Positions 1 to 6,514 of a stretch of DNA of 7,122 nucleotides are shown here, piece by piece. A program made the translations under genes and the position numbers. Numbering within the stretch: the stretch's first letter is position 1; the number at the start of each line of letters is the position of its first letter. The notes beneath the pieces are model-generated. The model worked only from the letters and a program-made list of their open reading frames with translations, was not told the DNA's origin and did no database searches. The stretch is from Ignavibacteriaceae bacterium (GTDB taxonomy: Bacteria > Bacteroidota > Ignavibacteria > Ignavibacteriales > Ignavibacteriaceae): positions 1 to 7,122 of the forward strand of contig JAPHUI010000008.1 of the NCBI GenBank assembly GCA_026193755.1, written 5' to 3'.

Positions 1-765
1 AATCCAACTCTAAAAATTTCACTTATAATGTTTTTGGCTGGTATTAAGTACAGAATAGGAACGGGTTACCGATGGTATTCATTTCTGTTTAATGAAAAGG
101 TTTTTGAGCATCGTAAATATGCAGAAAAGCATGAACTTGAATACAATATCGGTCTCCTTAAAAAAATAGGTATCGATGTAATTGATTTTTCGAAGTCACT
201 AGAATTTCATTTGAGCGTAGATGATAATAGCTCAAAAAAGATAAATGCTCTTTTACTGGAGAAAGGATATAAACATCAGAACAAAATTGTTATTGTTCAT
301 CCCGGCAGCGGCGGAAGTTCTGTCGATCTTCCCAAAGAGAAACTTATTGAACTTACTCTTAAACTAAGTGAGATAAAAAATCTGACAATTGCGGTTACTG
401 GAAGTAAAAATGAAACTCAACTTTGCAAAGAATTTGAAATCAATAAATCAGTAATAAATTTAGCAGGCCGGCTTGATATTTCATTACTAAAGGCATTAAT
501 AAAAAAAGCAGATTTATTCATTTCAAACTCTACAGGACCAATTCATATAGCAGCTGCATTTGGAGTTTATATTATTGGTTTTTATCCTAAAATATTATCC
601 TGTTCACAAAAGAGGTGGGGACCCTATACAGAAAACAAAACAATTTTCATCCCAACAATTGACTGCAGCAATTGTACACGCGAGCAATGTGAGAAATTGA
701 ACTGTATGAATAGTATTGATATTGGCAGAGTATTTGACGAAACTAGAAGTGTTTTAATGATTTAA
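1..765 (+). CDS. Glycosyltransferase family 9 (ADP-heptose:LPS heptosyltransferase-like), 5'-truncated
   Basis: Probably transfers heptose, or a related sugar from a nucleotide donor, onto the lipopolysaccharide core at the inner face of the cytoplasmic membrane. The reading frame is open from base 1, so the N-terminal part is outside the window. The ATG at 28 is internal, because the codons before it already read as family sequence leading into AGIKYRIGTGYR, a typical GT9 stretch. The 254 visible codons compare with roughly 340 for a full protein. Seen: the HPGSGGSSVDLP donor-domain motif (298-333), the LAGR segment (about 463-474), and SNSTGPIHIAAAFG starting at 523, the usual nucleotide-sugar site. 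In that last motif Ser replaces the Asp of the common DTGP form. A C-terminal cysteine group (codons at 664, 673, 688, 703) ends in CM, as in many GT9 members. A DUF3108 gene follows after 20 bp, probably in the same transcript. The family is sure; the exact acceptor and donor are not. Confidence 0.9.
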   Translation, partial: NPTLKISLIMFLAGIKYRIGTGYRWYSFLFNEKVFEHRKYAEKHELEYNIGLLKKIGIDVIDFSKSLEFHLSVDDNSSKKINALLLEKGYKHQNKIVIVHPGSGGSSVDLPKEKLIELTLKLSEIKNLTIAVTGSKNETQLCKEFEINKSVINLAGRLDISLLKALIKKADLFISNSTGPIHIAAAFGVYIIGFYPKILSCSQKRWGPYTENKTIFIPTIDCSNCTREQCEKLNCMNSIDIGRVFDETRSVLMI

Positions 766-773
766 TAATAATC

Positions 774-778
774 AGGAG
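774..778 (+). promoter_or_regulatory. Ribosome binding site of the DUF3108 gene
   Basis: AGGAG lies 7 bases before the ATG at 786. A TTG at 783 would also be in frame but would leave only a 4-base gap, so this site favours the ATG as the start. Confidence 0.7.
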
Positions 779-785
779 CTTTTTG

Positions 786-1583
786 ATGTATTCTTTAAAA
801 TGGATGTATGTTTTTCTATTCATACTTTCAGTCAGTTTGAACATTTTATCGCAAACTAATTCATTTAATGGAGAATTTAGGGTTTTAGATAACAAAGCTT
901 TTAAGGAAGGTGAAAAATTAACATTTGATGTCAATTATGGTTTTGTTACTGCCGGAATTGCGGTAATGGAAGTTCCAAAAATTAAAAAAATATCAGGTAG
1001 AGAAGCCTACCATGTAACTTTTGAAGTTAATTCAGTACCTAGCTTTGATATGTTTTATAAAGTAAGAGACAGGTATGAAACCTACATCGATGTTGAAGGA
1101 TTATTTCCCTGGAGGTTTGAGCAGCATATAAGAGAGGGCGGGTACACAAGAGACTTTTCTGCTTTCTTCGATCAACGGAAAGGCAAGGCAAAAACGACCG
1201 AAGGTGAATATGAAATCCCTTTGTATGTGAATGATATTGTTTCTGCTTTCTATTATGCACGTACTTTGGATTATTCAAATATGAAAGTAAGTGATCTGAT
1301 CCATCTGCAGAATTTTTATAAAGATAAAGTTTACAATCTGGACGTTAAATTTTTAGGTAAAGAAACTATTGAAGTTCCTGCTGGTAAATTTGATTGCATT
1401 ATTGTTGAGCCGCTTGTGAGAGAGGGAGGGCTCTTCAAGCACGAAGGAAACATTATTGTCTGGCTCACAAATGATGAATTAAAAATGCCCGTGAAGGTGA
1501 GAACAAAAGTGGTAATAGGATACGTGGAGGCAAAGCTTACCAACTATGAAGGACTTGCCGGAGAATTAAAGGCTAAACGCTAA
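786..1583 (+). CDS. Secreted DUF3108 domain-containing protein
   Basis: A 265-residue exported protein of unknown molecular function. The first about 22 residues form a signal peptide: a short basic start, a hydrophobic core around residues 7-21, and a likely cut near LS|QTN, so the product should be periplasmic or outer-membrane associated. The rest is rich in short alternating strands and matches the DUF3108 pattern: FKEGEKLTFDVNYGF near the start, a VPSFDMFYKVRDRYETYID stretch, an FPWRFEQHIREGGY segment, then LGKETIEVPAGKFDCIIVEP and a closing VWLTNDELKMPVKV. No catalytic motif or cysteine pair is evident. The length is normal for the family. The start is ATG 786 rather than TTG 783 because of the AGGAG position. 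It sits 20 bp after a heptosyltransferase gene and just before a terminator, so a role in the cell envelope is plausible but is only inferred from export and neighbourhood. Confidence 0.85.
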   Translation: MYSLKWMYVFLFILSVSLNILSQTNSFNGEFRVLDNKAFKEGEKLTFDVNYGFVTAGIAVMEVPKIKKISGREAYHVTFEVNSVPSFDMFYKVRDRYETYIDVEGLFPWRFEQHIREGGYTRDFSAFFDQRKGKAKTTEGEYEIPLYVNDIVSAFYYARTLDYSNMKVSDLIHLQNFYKDKVYNLDVKFLGKETIEVPAGKFDCIIVEPLVREGGLFKHEGNIIVWLTNDELKMPVKVRTKVVIGYVEAKLTNYEGLAGELKAKR

Positions 1584-1606
1584 TAATTTTAATTAATGTT
1601 GAAATT

Positions 1607-1634
1607 GAGGAGGCTGTAGCTTCCTCTTTTTCTT
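1607..1634 (+). terminator. Rho-independent terminator after the DUF3108 gene
   Basis: An 8-bp stem (GAGGAGGC 1607-1614 with GCTTCCTC 1619-1626, one G-U pair) closes a TGTA tetraloop and is followed by TTTTTCTT. It starts 23 bases after the stop codon and separates the glycosyltransferase/DUF3108 unit from the next operon. Confidence 0.9.
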
Positions 1635-1655
1635 ATTAATAACTTCATAATTTAT

Positions 1656-1663
1656 TATCTTTG
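1656..1663 (+). promoter_or_regulatory. Candidate Bacteroidota-type promoter (-7 box)
   Basis: TATCTTTG matches the TAnnTTTG -7 consensus known for Bacteroidota primary sigma factors. It lies between the upstream terminator and the TTG start at 1699, where a promoter is needed. Transcription would start near 1670, giving a leader of about 30 bases. No clear TTTG -33 element is seen at the usual distance, so the call rests on one box plus position. Confidence 0.5.
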
Positions 1664-1698
1664 CTTAAACTAAACATTAATACTAATCTGAATTTAAA

Positions 1699-2664
1699 TT
1701 GGAAGAATTTAACCAGGAACAAAATCAACCCGAACCCGAAAAACCGGAAGAGAATACTAACATTGTTGAACCTTACTCTCCTTATCCACTTATTTCTCCG
1801 ATAGCAGCTGCATTCCTCGGATTGATTGGAGGTTTTATTCTCTATCAGTTCGTAGGCGGGTTGTTAACTTTGTTGCTTTTCGGATTTAATCTTGATGCAG
1901 CACCTGTGAATGGTATAAGGTTAATAACCATATTCGGACAAATCTTTTTTATTATGCTACCCGCATTGCTTTTCAGCAAGTGGATTTATGGAGATATTTC
2001 AAAAATTATTTCTCTAAAATTACCTGACTGGAAGGAACTGTCTTTATACATTTTAGGGATTATAATACTCACACCGCTTCTTCAAAGCTATCTGTACATT
2101 CAAAATTTTTTTGTTGAAAAATTAGCAGCTCATTCCCAACTGGTTAATTCAATTAAAACTTTACTGGATTCGCTGAATGAGCTAATTGAAAAAACTTTCG
2201 GTAACCTTATGAGCGCTCAAAATATTCCCGAAATGATTTTGGTGGTAATTACAATTTCTGTCATACCGGCAATTTGTGAAGAAATTATGTTCAGGGGATA
2301 TATTCAACGAAGCTTTGGATTCAAACTTAAACCATATCTGGCTGTTCTGATTACAGCTATTTTCTTTGCTTTATACCATTTTAATCCTTACGGAATAATT
2401 CCGCTTGCAATATTAGGTTTTTATTTCGGGTTTGCTGCTTATAAAAGTAAGTCTCTAATAATTCCAATGACACTTCATTTTCTAAATAATTTTTTTGCTG
2501 TAACGCTCTACTTTATTTTAGGTGATGATGAGTTAATTAACAGTAGTGTTTCAGACTCTTCCTCACTGAATGAGAATATTCAATATTTCTTTTTGATGAT
2601 TTTTCTATTTGTTGGTTTAATTTTTTTAATAAGACAATACTACAAAAAATATAAAATCGTTTAG
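1699..2664 (+). CDS. CPBP family intramembrane glutamic metalloprotease (CAAX/ABI-type)
   Basis: A 321-residue multi-pass membrane protein of the CPBP (CAAX protease and bacteriocin-processing) family, whose characterised members cut substrates within or near the membrane. All three family motifs are present: EEIMFR (E194, E195, R199), FALYH (F223, H227) and HFLNN (H260, N264). These are the expected catalytic and metal-site residues, so the enzyme looks active. About 30 polar N-terminal residues rich in Glu, Pro and Asn precede the first membrane segment (about 34-62). Further hydrophobic spans lie near 74-92, 115-135, 178-192, 210-226, 232-246, 254-274 and 295-312. The start is TTG: the frame has a stop at 1684-1686, no ATG or GTG follows it before 1699, and the first internal ATG would remove about 85 residues and the first membrane segment. 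No Shine-Dalgarno sequence is visible. It is the first gene of the operon. The substrate is unknown. Confidence 0.9.
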   Translation: MEEFNQEQNQPEPEKPEENTNIVEPYSPYPLISPIAAAFLGLIGGFILYQFVGGLLTLLLFGFNLDAAPVNGIRLITIFGQIFFIMLPALLFSKWIYGDISKIISLKLPDWKELSLYILGIIILTPLLQSYLYIQNFFVEKLAAHSQLVNSIKTLLDSLNELIEKTFGNLMSAQNIPEMILVVITISVIPAICEEIMFRGYIQRSFGFKLKPYLAVLITAIFFALYHFNPYGIIPLAILGFYFGFAAYKSKSLIIPMTLHFLNNFFAVTLYFILGDDELINSSVSDSSSLNENIQYFFLMIFLFVGLIFLIRQYYKKYKIV

Positions 2665-2668
2665 GAGG
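2663..2668 (+). promoter_or_regulatory. Strong ribosome binding site overlapping the CPBP stop codon
   Basis: AGGAGG is 5 bases before the ATG at 2674, and its first two bases belong to the TAG stop codon of the CPBP gene (2662-2664). This arrangement suggests translational coupling of the two genes. It is the only full AGGAGG used as a ribosome binding site here. Confidence 0.8.
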
Positions 2669-2673
2669 TTATA

Positions 2674-3003
2674 ATGCCAGTTTGTCCAAATTGTAATTAC
2701 GAATATGTTGAAGGAATAGTGATTTGCCCTGATTGCAACACACCTCTTGTGGATGCATCTGAATTAAAAAAGTATCCTGAACTGAATGAAGAAGATTGGG
2801 TTCTTGTTTATACTTCTTTTAATTTAATAGATGTTGATATGCTTAAGGAAAATCTGGAAAGTGCCGGAATTGGCGCAACAGTTCTTTCACAAAAAGATTC
2901 CAGCTTTCCAGCTCCGGGTGATCTATCCGTGGTTAAGCTGATGGTAAAAAAAATAGATGTTCATGCAGCGCTTGAATTTATTCAGGAAGTTAAATCAAAA
3001 TAA
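2674..3003 (+). CDS. Small zinc-ribbon protein with DUF2007 domain (putative signal-transducing protein)
   Basis: A 109-residue soluble protein with two parts. Residues 1-26 are a zinc ribbon with Cys4, Cys7, Cys18 and Cys21 (C-x2-C-x10-C-x2-C). Residues about 41-107 match the DUF2007 domain: an opening WVLVYTSFNLIDVDMLKENL, where the helix after the first strand reads as the usual 'which copy to look at' region of this fold, then AGIGATVLSQKD and a final SVVKLMVKKIDVHAALEFI. DUF2007 proteins carry the name putative signal transducing protein, but I know of no established biochemical role. There is no signal peptide or membrane segment. The gene follows the CPBP protease gene after 9 bp with a strong ribosome binding site and precedes cdsA by 16 bp. 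The ribbon suggests binding of nucleic acid or protein, which is inference only. Confidence 0.85.
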   Translation: MPVCPNCNYEYVEGIVICPDCNTPLVDASELKKYPELNEEDWVLVYTSFNLIDVDMLKENLESAGIGATVLSQKDSSFPAPGDLSVVKLMVKKIDVHAALEFIQEVKSK

Positions 3004-3019
3004 TCTGATTCAGAGGCAG

Positions 3020-3841
3020 ATGTCAACCAGTGAGAATTTAAAGAGAGTAATTGTTGCCATTGTTGCAATACCGGTTATATTAATTGCAACCTATTTAGGA
3101 GGATATTATTTTTTATCATTCGTAAGTATTATTAGCCTGCTTTCGTTTTATGAATTCTCCCTGATTGCAAAAAATAAAGATGCACGTACAAATCTGCTGT
3201 TTGGTGAAATAATAATCCTTTTATTTCTGGTAAATCAGTTTAAAGGTTTTATTGATACTACTACGCTCATAGTAATTTCCTCCCTTTTTCTTTTGACATT
3301 TGAACTTTTTCGGAACAAAGATTCAGCAATACTTAACCTGGGTGTCACTTTTCTTGGAATATTTTATATCGGAATATTTTCAGCCTCACTAATTGCACTG
3401 CGGGAGTTTTATCCATATATGGGTGATGATTATTATTATGGTTCATATCTAGTTATTTCCGTCTTCATTTCAACATGGATAGGTGACTCTGCTGCTTATT
3501 ATGGCGGAACTGCTTTCGGAAATCATAAATTATTCCCCCGTGTAAGTCCAAATAAAAGTTGGGAAGGAGCAATTTTTGGATTTATTTTTTCTGTTCTTAC
3601 TATGATCTTGGCAAAGTTGATTGCGCTTGATTTTTTAAATCTGTTTAATGTTGTGGTTATTGGAATTATTATTGGTATTGTGGGACCGATTGGTGATTTA
3701 GTTGAGTCTTTACTTAAAAGAGATTCTGCAGTTAAAGATTCCTCATCATTCATACCCGGACATGGTGGATTTTTTGATAGATTCGATTCTTTACTTTTTA
3801 GTGTTCCTGTGATCTGGATGTATCTGAGATATTTTGTTTAA
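3020..3841 (+). CDS. cdsA: Phosphatidate cytidylyltransferase (CDP-diacylglycerol synthase)
   Basis: Makes CDP-diacylglycerol from phosphatidic acid and CTP, the branch point for phosphatidylethanolamine, phosphatidylglycerol and cardiolipin synthesis, in the cytoplasmic membrane. The 273-residue protein has about seven or eight hydrophobic spans, starting at residues 9-25. The C-terminal family signature is complete at residues 230-256: SLLKRD, then KD, then PGHGGFFDRFD, including the metal- and CTP-binding acidic residues. A second conserved block, STWIGDSAAYYGG followed by FPRVSPNKSWEG, lies near residues 152-182. The frame is open further upstream (ATG at 2957), but that would overlap the DUF2007 gene by 47 bases and add a polar, unconserved leader. 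ATG 3020 fits the family length and has AGAGG (3012-3016) just before it, though with only a 3-base gap. It lies inside the operon, 13 bp before rimO. Confidence 0.95.
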   Translation: MSTSENLKRVIVAIVAIPVILIATYLGGYYFLSFVSIISLLSFYEFSLIAKNKDARTNLLFGEIIILLFLVNQFKGFIDTTTLIVISSLFLLTFELFRNKDSAILNLGVTFLGIFYIGIFSASLIALREFYPYMGDDYYYGSYLVISVFISTWIGDSAAYYGGTAFGNHKLFPRVSPNKSWEGAIFGFIFSVLTMILAKLIALDFLNLFNVVVIGIIIGIVGPIGDLVESLLKRDSAVKDSSSFIPGHGGFFDRFDSLLFSVPVIWMYLRYFV

Positions 3842-3854
3842 AAATTATTAAAAA

Positions 3855-5147
3855 ATGAAAACGAGAGAAAAAGTAAGTGTGATAACTCTTGGCTGTTCTA
3901 AAAACACGGTTGATTCAGAAAGATTATTAAGACAACTGCAAGCTAACAATCTTGATTTACGTCCTAATCCATCTGAAGCTGATACAGTGATAATCAATAC
4001 TTGTGGTTTTATTGAAGCTGCTAAAGAAGAATCAATCAACACCATATTAACTGCAGTAGCAAATAAAAATTCAGGATTAACAAAAAGAATATTTGTAGCT
4101 GGCTGTCTGTCCCAACGCTATAAAAATGAGCTTCAAAATGAAATACCTGAAGTGAATTTATATTTCGGCACCGAAGATTATAAAAGGATTTTAAATGAAC
4201 TGGGTGGAGAGTTAAAGAAAAATCTTCTGGGTGAAAGATTAATATCAACTCCTTCTCATACCGCTTATTTAAAAATATCAGAAGGATGCGATCATCCCTG
4301 CACATTTTGCGCAATTCCAATTATGAGAGGTTTACACCGTTCAAAATCTATCGAAGAACTCGTTGAAGAAACAAAATATCTCGCTGAGAACAATACTAAA
4401 GAATTGGTACTTATAGCACAGGATACAACCGACTATGGAAAAGATCTTTACTTTAAAAGGAATATTTCACAACTTATTAATAAGCTAAGTGAAGTTAATG
4501 GAATCGAATGGATCCGCTTGATGTATGCTTATCCATCGAGGTTTCCCGATGATTTGATTGATGAAATTAAAAACAATGAAAAAGTTTGCAATTACATCGA
4601 TATTCCTCTTCAGCACATTTCAGATAATATTCTTAAATCTATGCGACGAGGAATTTCAGGAAATCAAACAAGAAAATTGTTGGCTAAGTTGAGGGAAAGG
4701 ATTCCGGAACTGGTTCTACGGACTACTTTTATTGTTGGCTATCCCGGAGAAACTGAAAGAGAGTTTAAAGAGCTTTGTGATTTTGTTGAAGAATTTAAAT
4801 TTGAAAAGATGGGAACATTTACATACTCGATGGAAGAAAATACAGAAAGCTACACACTGGGTGATCCTGTTCACGAAGAAATTAAAAAAGAACGGCAAAA
4901 CAGATTAATGGAAATTCAACGAGAAATATCAGCAGAAAAGAACAGAGAATTAGTAGGCAAAGAACTAAAAGTATTGGTTGAAGCTCTTGAAGGAGATTTT
5001 TATATTGGACGCACGTTTAGAGATGCATCGGAAGTTGATGGCGAAGTTCTTATTTCAGCAGATAATGGTAGAATTTCTTTGGGTAATTTTTATAATGCGA
5101 TTGTGTACGATTCTAACGAGTATGATCTTTTTGCTAAGATCAATTAA
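3855..5147 (+). CDS. rimO: Ribosomal protein S12 methylthiotransferase RimO
   Basis: A radical SAM enzyme that adds a methylthio group to the conserved aspartate of ribosomal protein S12, acting in the cytoplasm. Domains in order: an N-terminal methylthiotransferase domain (about 6-120) with its cluster ligands Cys14, Cys50 and Cys84; a radical SAM barrel (about 132-365) with Cys145-x3-Cys149-x2-Cys152; and a C-terminal TRAM domain (about 367-430). RimO rather than MiaB is supported by LGCSKNTVDSE, by SEGCDHPCTFCAIP with IMRG, and by the TRAM stretch GDFYIGRTFRDASEVDGEV, all typical of RimO. At 430 residues it is full length and all six cluster cysteines are present. The start at ATG 3855 places the first strand directly at the N-terminus. 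There is no Shine-Dalgarno sequence, only an A-rich leader after a 13-bp gap from cdsA. I see no functional tie to its operon neighbours. Confidence 0.96.
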   Translation: MKTREKVSVITLGCSKNTVDSERLLRQLQANNLDLRPNPSEADTVIINTCGFIEAAKEESINTILTAVANKNSGLTKRIFVAGCLSQRYKNELQNEIPEVNLYFGTEDYKRILNELGGELKKNLLGERLISTPSHTAYLKISEGCDHPCTFCAIPIMRGLHRSKSIEELVEETKYLAENNTKELVLIAQDTTDYGKDLYFKRNISQLINKLSEVNGIEWIRLMYAYPSRFPDDLIDEIKNNEKVCNYIDIPLQHISDNILKSMRRGISGNQTRKLLAKLRERIPELVLRTTFIVGYPGETEREFKELCDFVEEFKFEKMGTFTYSMEENTESYTLGDPVHEEIKKERQNRLMEIQREISAEKNRELVGKELKVLVEALEGDFYIGRTFRDASEVDGEVLISADNGRISLGNFYNAIVYDSNEYDLFAKIN

Positions 5148-5152
5148 TTATT

Positions 5153-5157
5153 GGGAG
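5153..5157 (+). promoter_or_regulatory. Ribosome binding site of the GWxTD gene
   Basis: GGGAG lies 8 bases before ATG 5166. It falls inside the 5' extension that an in-frame TTG at 5151 would create, which supports the ATG as the real start. Confidence 0.65.
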
Positions 5158-5165
5158 ATTTTGAG

Positions 5166-6443
5166 ATGAAAAAAATAATATTAGTCTATTTTATTCTATT
5201 TACCGGAAGCATTTTTGCACAACCGGAAAATTTCACACGCACTCCTGAAAAAAAGGTAAAATACTATCAGGATTTTTTAAGTTTTAAAAGTGATAATAAT
5301 AAAACTAGACTGGACGTTTTTATACAGGTTCCTTATAACGCAGTTCAATTTATAAAAACCGGGAAAGGATTTGAAGCTGCTTATACACTTACCGTTTCTG
5401 TTTACGATGAAAATAAAAAGAACCTGATAACTGAGAAAGTTTGGAACGAAAAAATTGTAGCTATGAGCTTTGAGCTAACGACTTCACCCGAAAATTTTAA
5501 TTTGAGCAATCGTTCTTTTGAGCTAACACCCGGTGTTTATACAATTGTAACAGATTTGCTTGATAAAGATTCGAAGAACGAATATAATTCTGAAAACAAG
5601 GTGACAGTAAAAGACCTCAACTCACTCCCTTCGATGAGTGATGTAATGTTGATTTCAAAAAAGACTCAAGTTGAAAATAACTCGAAAATTATTCCAAATG
5701 TGTCCAGAATTGTCGTCACTGATCGCGATCCATTATCAACATTTTATGAAATTTATTCTGATACTTCGGGTTCCTTTCTTGTTGATTATGAAGTTTATGA
5801 TGACAAAGAAAATTCTTTATATAAATTAACAAAGATGGTAGAAATTAAAAAAGGAAGTAACCAGATTTTTAACAACCTCGATTCATTAACATTAAACATT
5901 GGAAAATATTTACTAAAAATTACATTAAAAGATTCCACAAGTAAGGTTTTTGATACTTCAGTAAAAGCTTTTAATTCAAGATGGGTCGGTGTCCCCGCAT
6001 CACTAACTGATCTGGATAAAGCAATTGATCAATTAATTTATATTGCTAATAAAGAGGAAATTGACTTTATTGAAGCCGGTGATAACCGATTGGAGAAAGC
6101 AAAACGTTTTGTAGCATTTTGGAAAAATTTAGATCCAAATCCTGCTGATGAATACAATCCTGTCTTTAATGAGTACTTCAGCAGAGTGGCTTATGCCAAC
6201 GATAATTTTTCAACTTACTCTCTCGAAGGTTGGAGGTCCGATAGAGGAATGGTTCTGATTATCCTTGGTGCGCCCGATAATATTGACCGACATCCCTTTG
6301 AATATTATTCAAAACCTTATGAAGTATGGCAGTATTATAATCTCAACAGGCAATTTATGTTCATTGACTATACAGGATTTGGAGATTACAGATTATCACC
6401 AGATACACCTCTTTATGGAGATCTTTACAGATTCAGATACTAA
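5166..6443 (+). CDS. Exported GWxTD domain-containing protein
   Basis: A 425-residue protein of unknown function. Residues 1-18 form a clear signal peptide: MKK, a hydrophobic core, then SIFA|Q. The product is therefore exported; no lipobox cysteine is seen at the cut. Residues about 25-265 are strand-rich, with repeated segments that look like two or more immunoglobulin-like sandwich domains (inference from the strand pattern). Residues about 273-425 are the GWxTD domain: a helical part around 278-330, then GWRSDRG at 355-361, LGAPDNID, and an EVWQYYNLNRQFMFIDYTGFGDYRL tail block (given here by its key residues W, Y, F, D). The defining motif reads GWRSD, with Ser in place of Thr. ATG 5166 is preferred over TTG 5151 because only it puts the signal peptide at the N-terminus and leaves a proper ribosome binding site. 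It is the last gene of the operon, 18 bp after rimO and just before a terminator. Confidence 0.85.
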   Translation: MKKIILVYFILFTGSIFAQPENFTRTPEKKVKYYQDFLSFKSDNNKTRLDVFIQVPYNAVQFIKTGKGFEAAYTLTVSVYDENKKNLITEKVWNEKIVAMSFELTTSPENFNLSNRSFELTPGVYTIVTDLLDKDSKNEYNSENKVTVKDLNSLPSMSDVMLISKKTQVENNSKIIPNVSRIVVTDRDPLSTFYEIYSDTSGSFLVDYEVYDDKENSLYKLTKMVEIKKGSNQIFNNLDSLTLNIGKYLLKITLKDSTSKVFDTSVKAFNSRWVGVPASLTDLDKAIDQLIYIANKEEIDFIEAGDNRLEKAKRFVAFWKNLDPNPADEYNPVFNEYFSRVAYANDNFSTYSLEGWRSDRGMVLIILGAPDNIDRHPFEYYSKPYEVWQYYNLNRQFMFIDYTGFGDYRLSPDTPLYGDLYRFRY

Positions 6444-6464
6444 TCACAAAGTCGCTTTATCCGG

Positions 6465-6499
6465 GGTGAGCAGTTATTAGCTCACCTTTTTATTTTTTT
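6465..6499 (+). terminator. Rho-independent terminator after the GWxTD gene
   Basis: A perfect 7-bp stem, GGTGAGC (6465-6471) with GCTCACC (6480-6486), encloses an 8-base loop and is followed by TTTTTATTTTTTT. G-T pairs could lengthen the stem by one or two. It ends the long operon 21 bases after the stop codon. Confidence 0.92.
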
Positions 6500-6510
6500 A
6501 TCTGCTTAAC
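6498..6510 (+). promoter_or_regulatory. Possible promoter element before the PfkB kinase gene
   Basis: A separate promoter is expected because a strong terminator ends only 15 bases before the kinase start. The segment TTATCTGCTTAAC resembles the stretch around the upstream candidate promoter (TTATCTTTGCTTAAAC at 1655-1670), apart from a missing TT and one A. It lacks the full TAnnTTTG box, and no -33 element is visible. If used, the transcript would have almost no leader. Confidence 0.22.
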
Positions 6511-6514
6511 AAAA

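Noticed and set aside
743..1543. Minus-strand open frames (743-934, 1039-1278, 1331-1543) opposite the DUF3108 gene
   Set aside because: They are opposite a well-supported gene, are short, have no ribosome binding sites and resemble no family.
2391..2403. Palindrome CGGAATAATTCCG inside the CPBP gene
   Set aside because: It is explained by the codons for Tyr-Gly-Ile-Ile-Pro between two membrane segments; it is single copy and far from any promoter.
2957..3019. Upstream extension of cdsA to ATG 2957
   Set aside because: It overlaps the DUF2007 gene by 47 bases and adds a polar leader not typical of CdsA; ATG 3020 fits the family N-terminus.
3523..4898. Minus-strand open frames opposite cdsA and rimO (3523-3753, 3848-4045, 4036-4320, 4716-4898)
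   Set aside because: They mirror conserved coding sequence of the plus-strand genes and show no domain or start signal of their own.
4978..5169. Plus-strand open frame overlapping the end of rimO
   Set aside because: It is out of frame with the TRAM domain of rimO and has no recognisable content.
6265..6480. Plus-strand open frame across the end of the GWxTD gene and the terminator
   Set aside because: It is out of frame with the conserved GWxTD domain and runs into the terminator hairpin.
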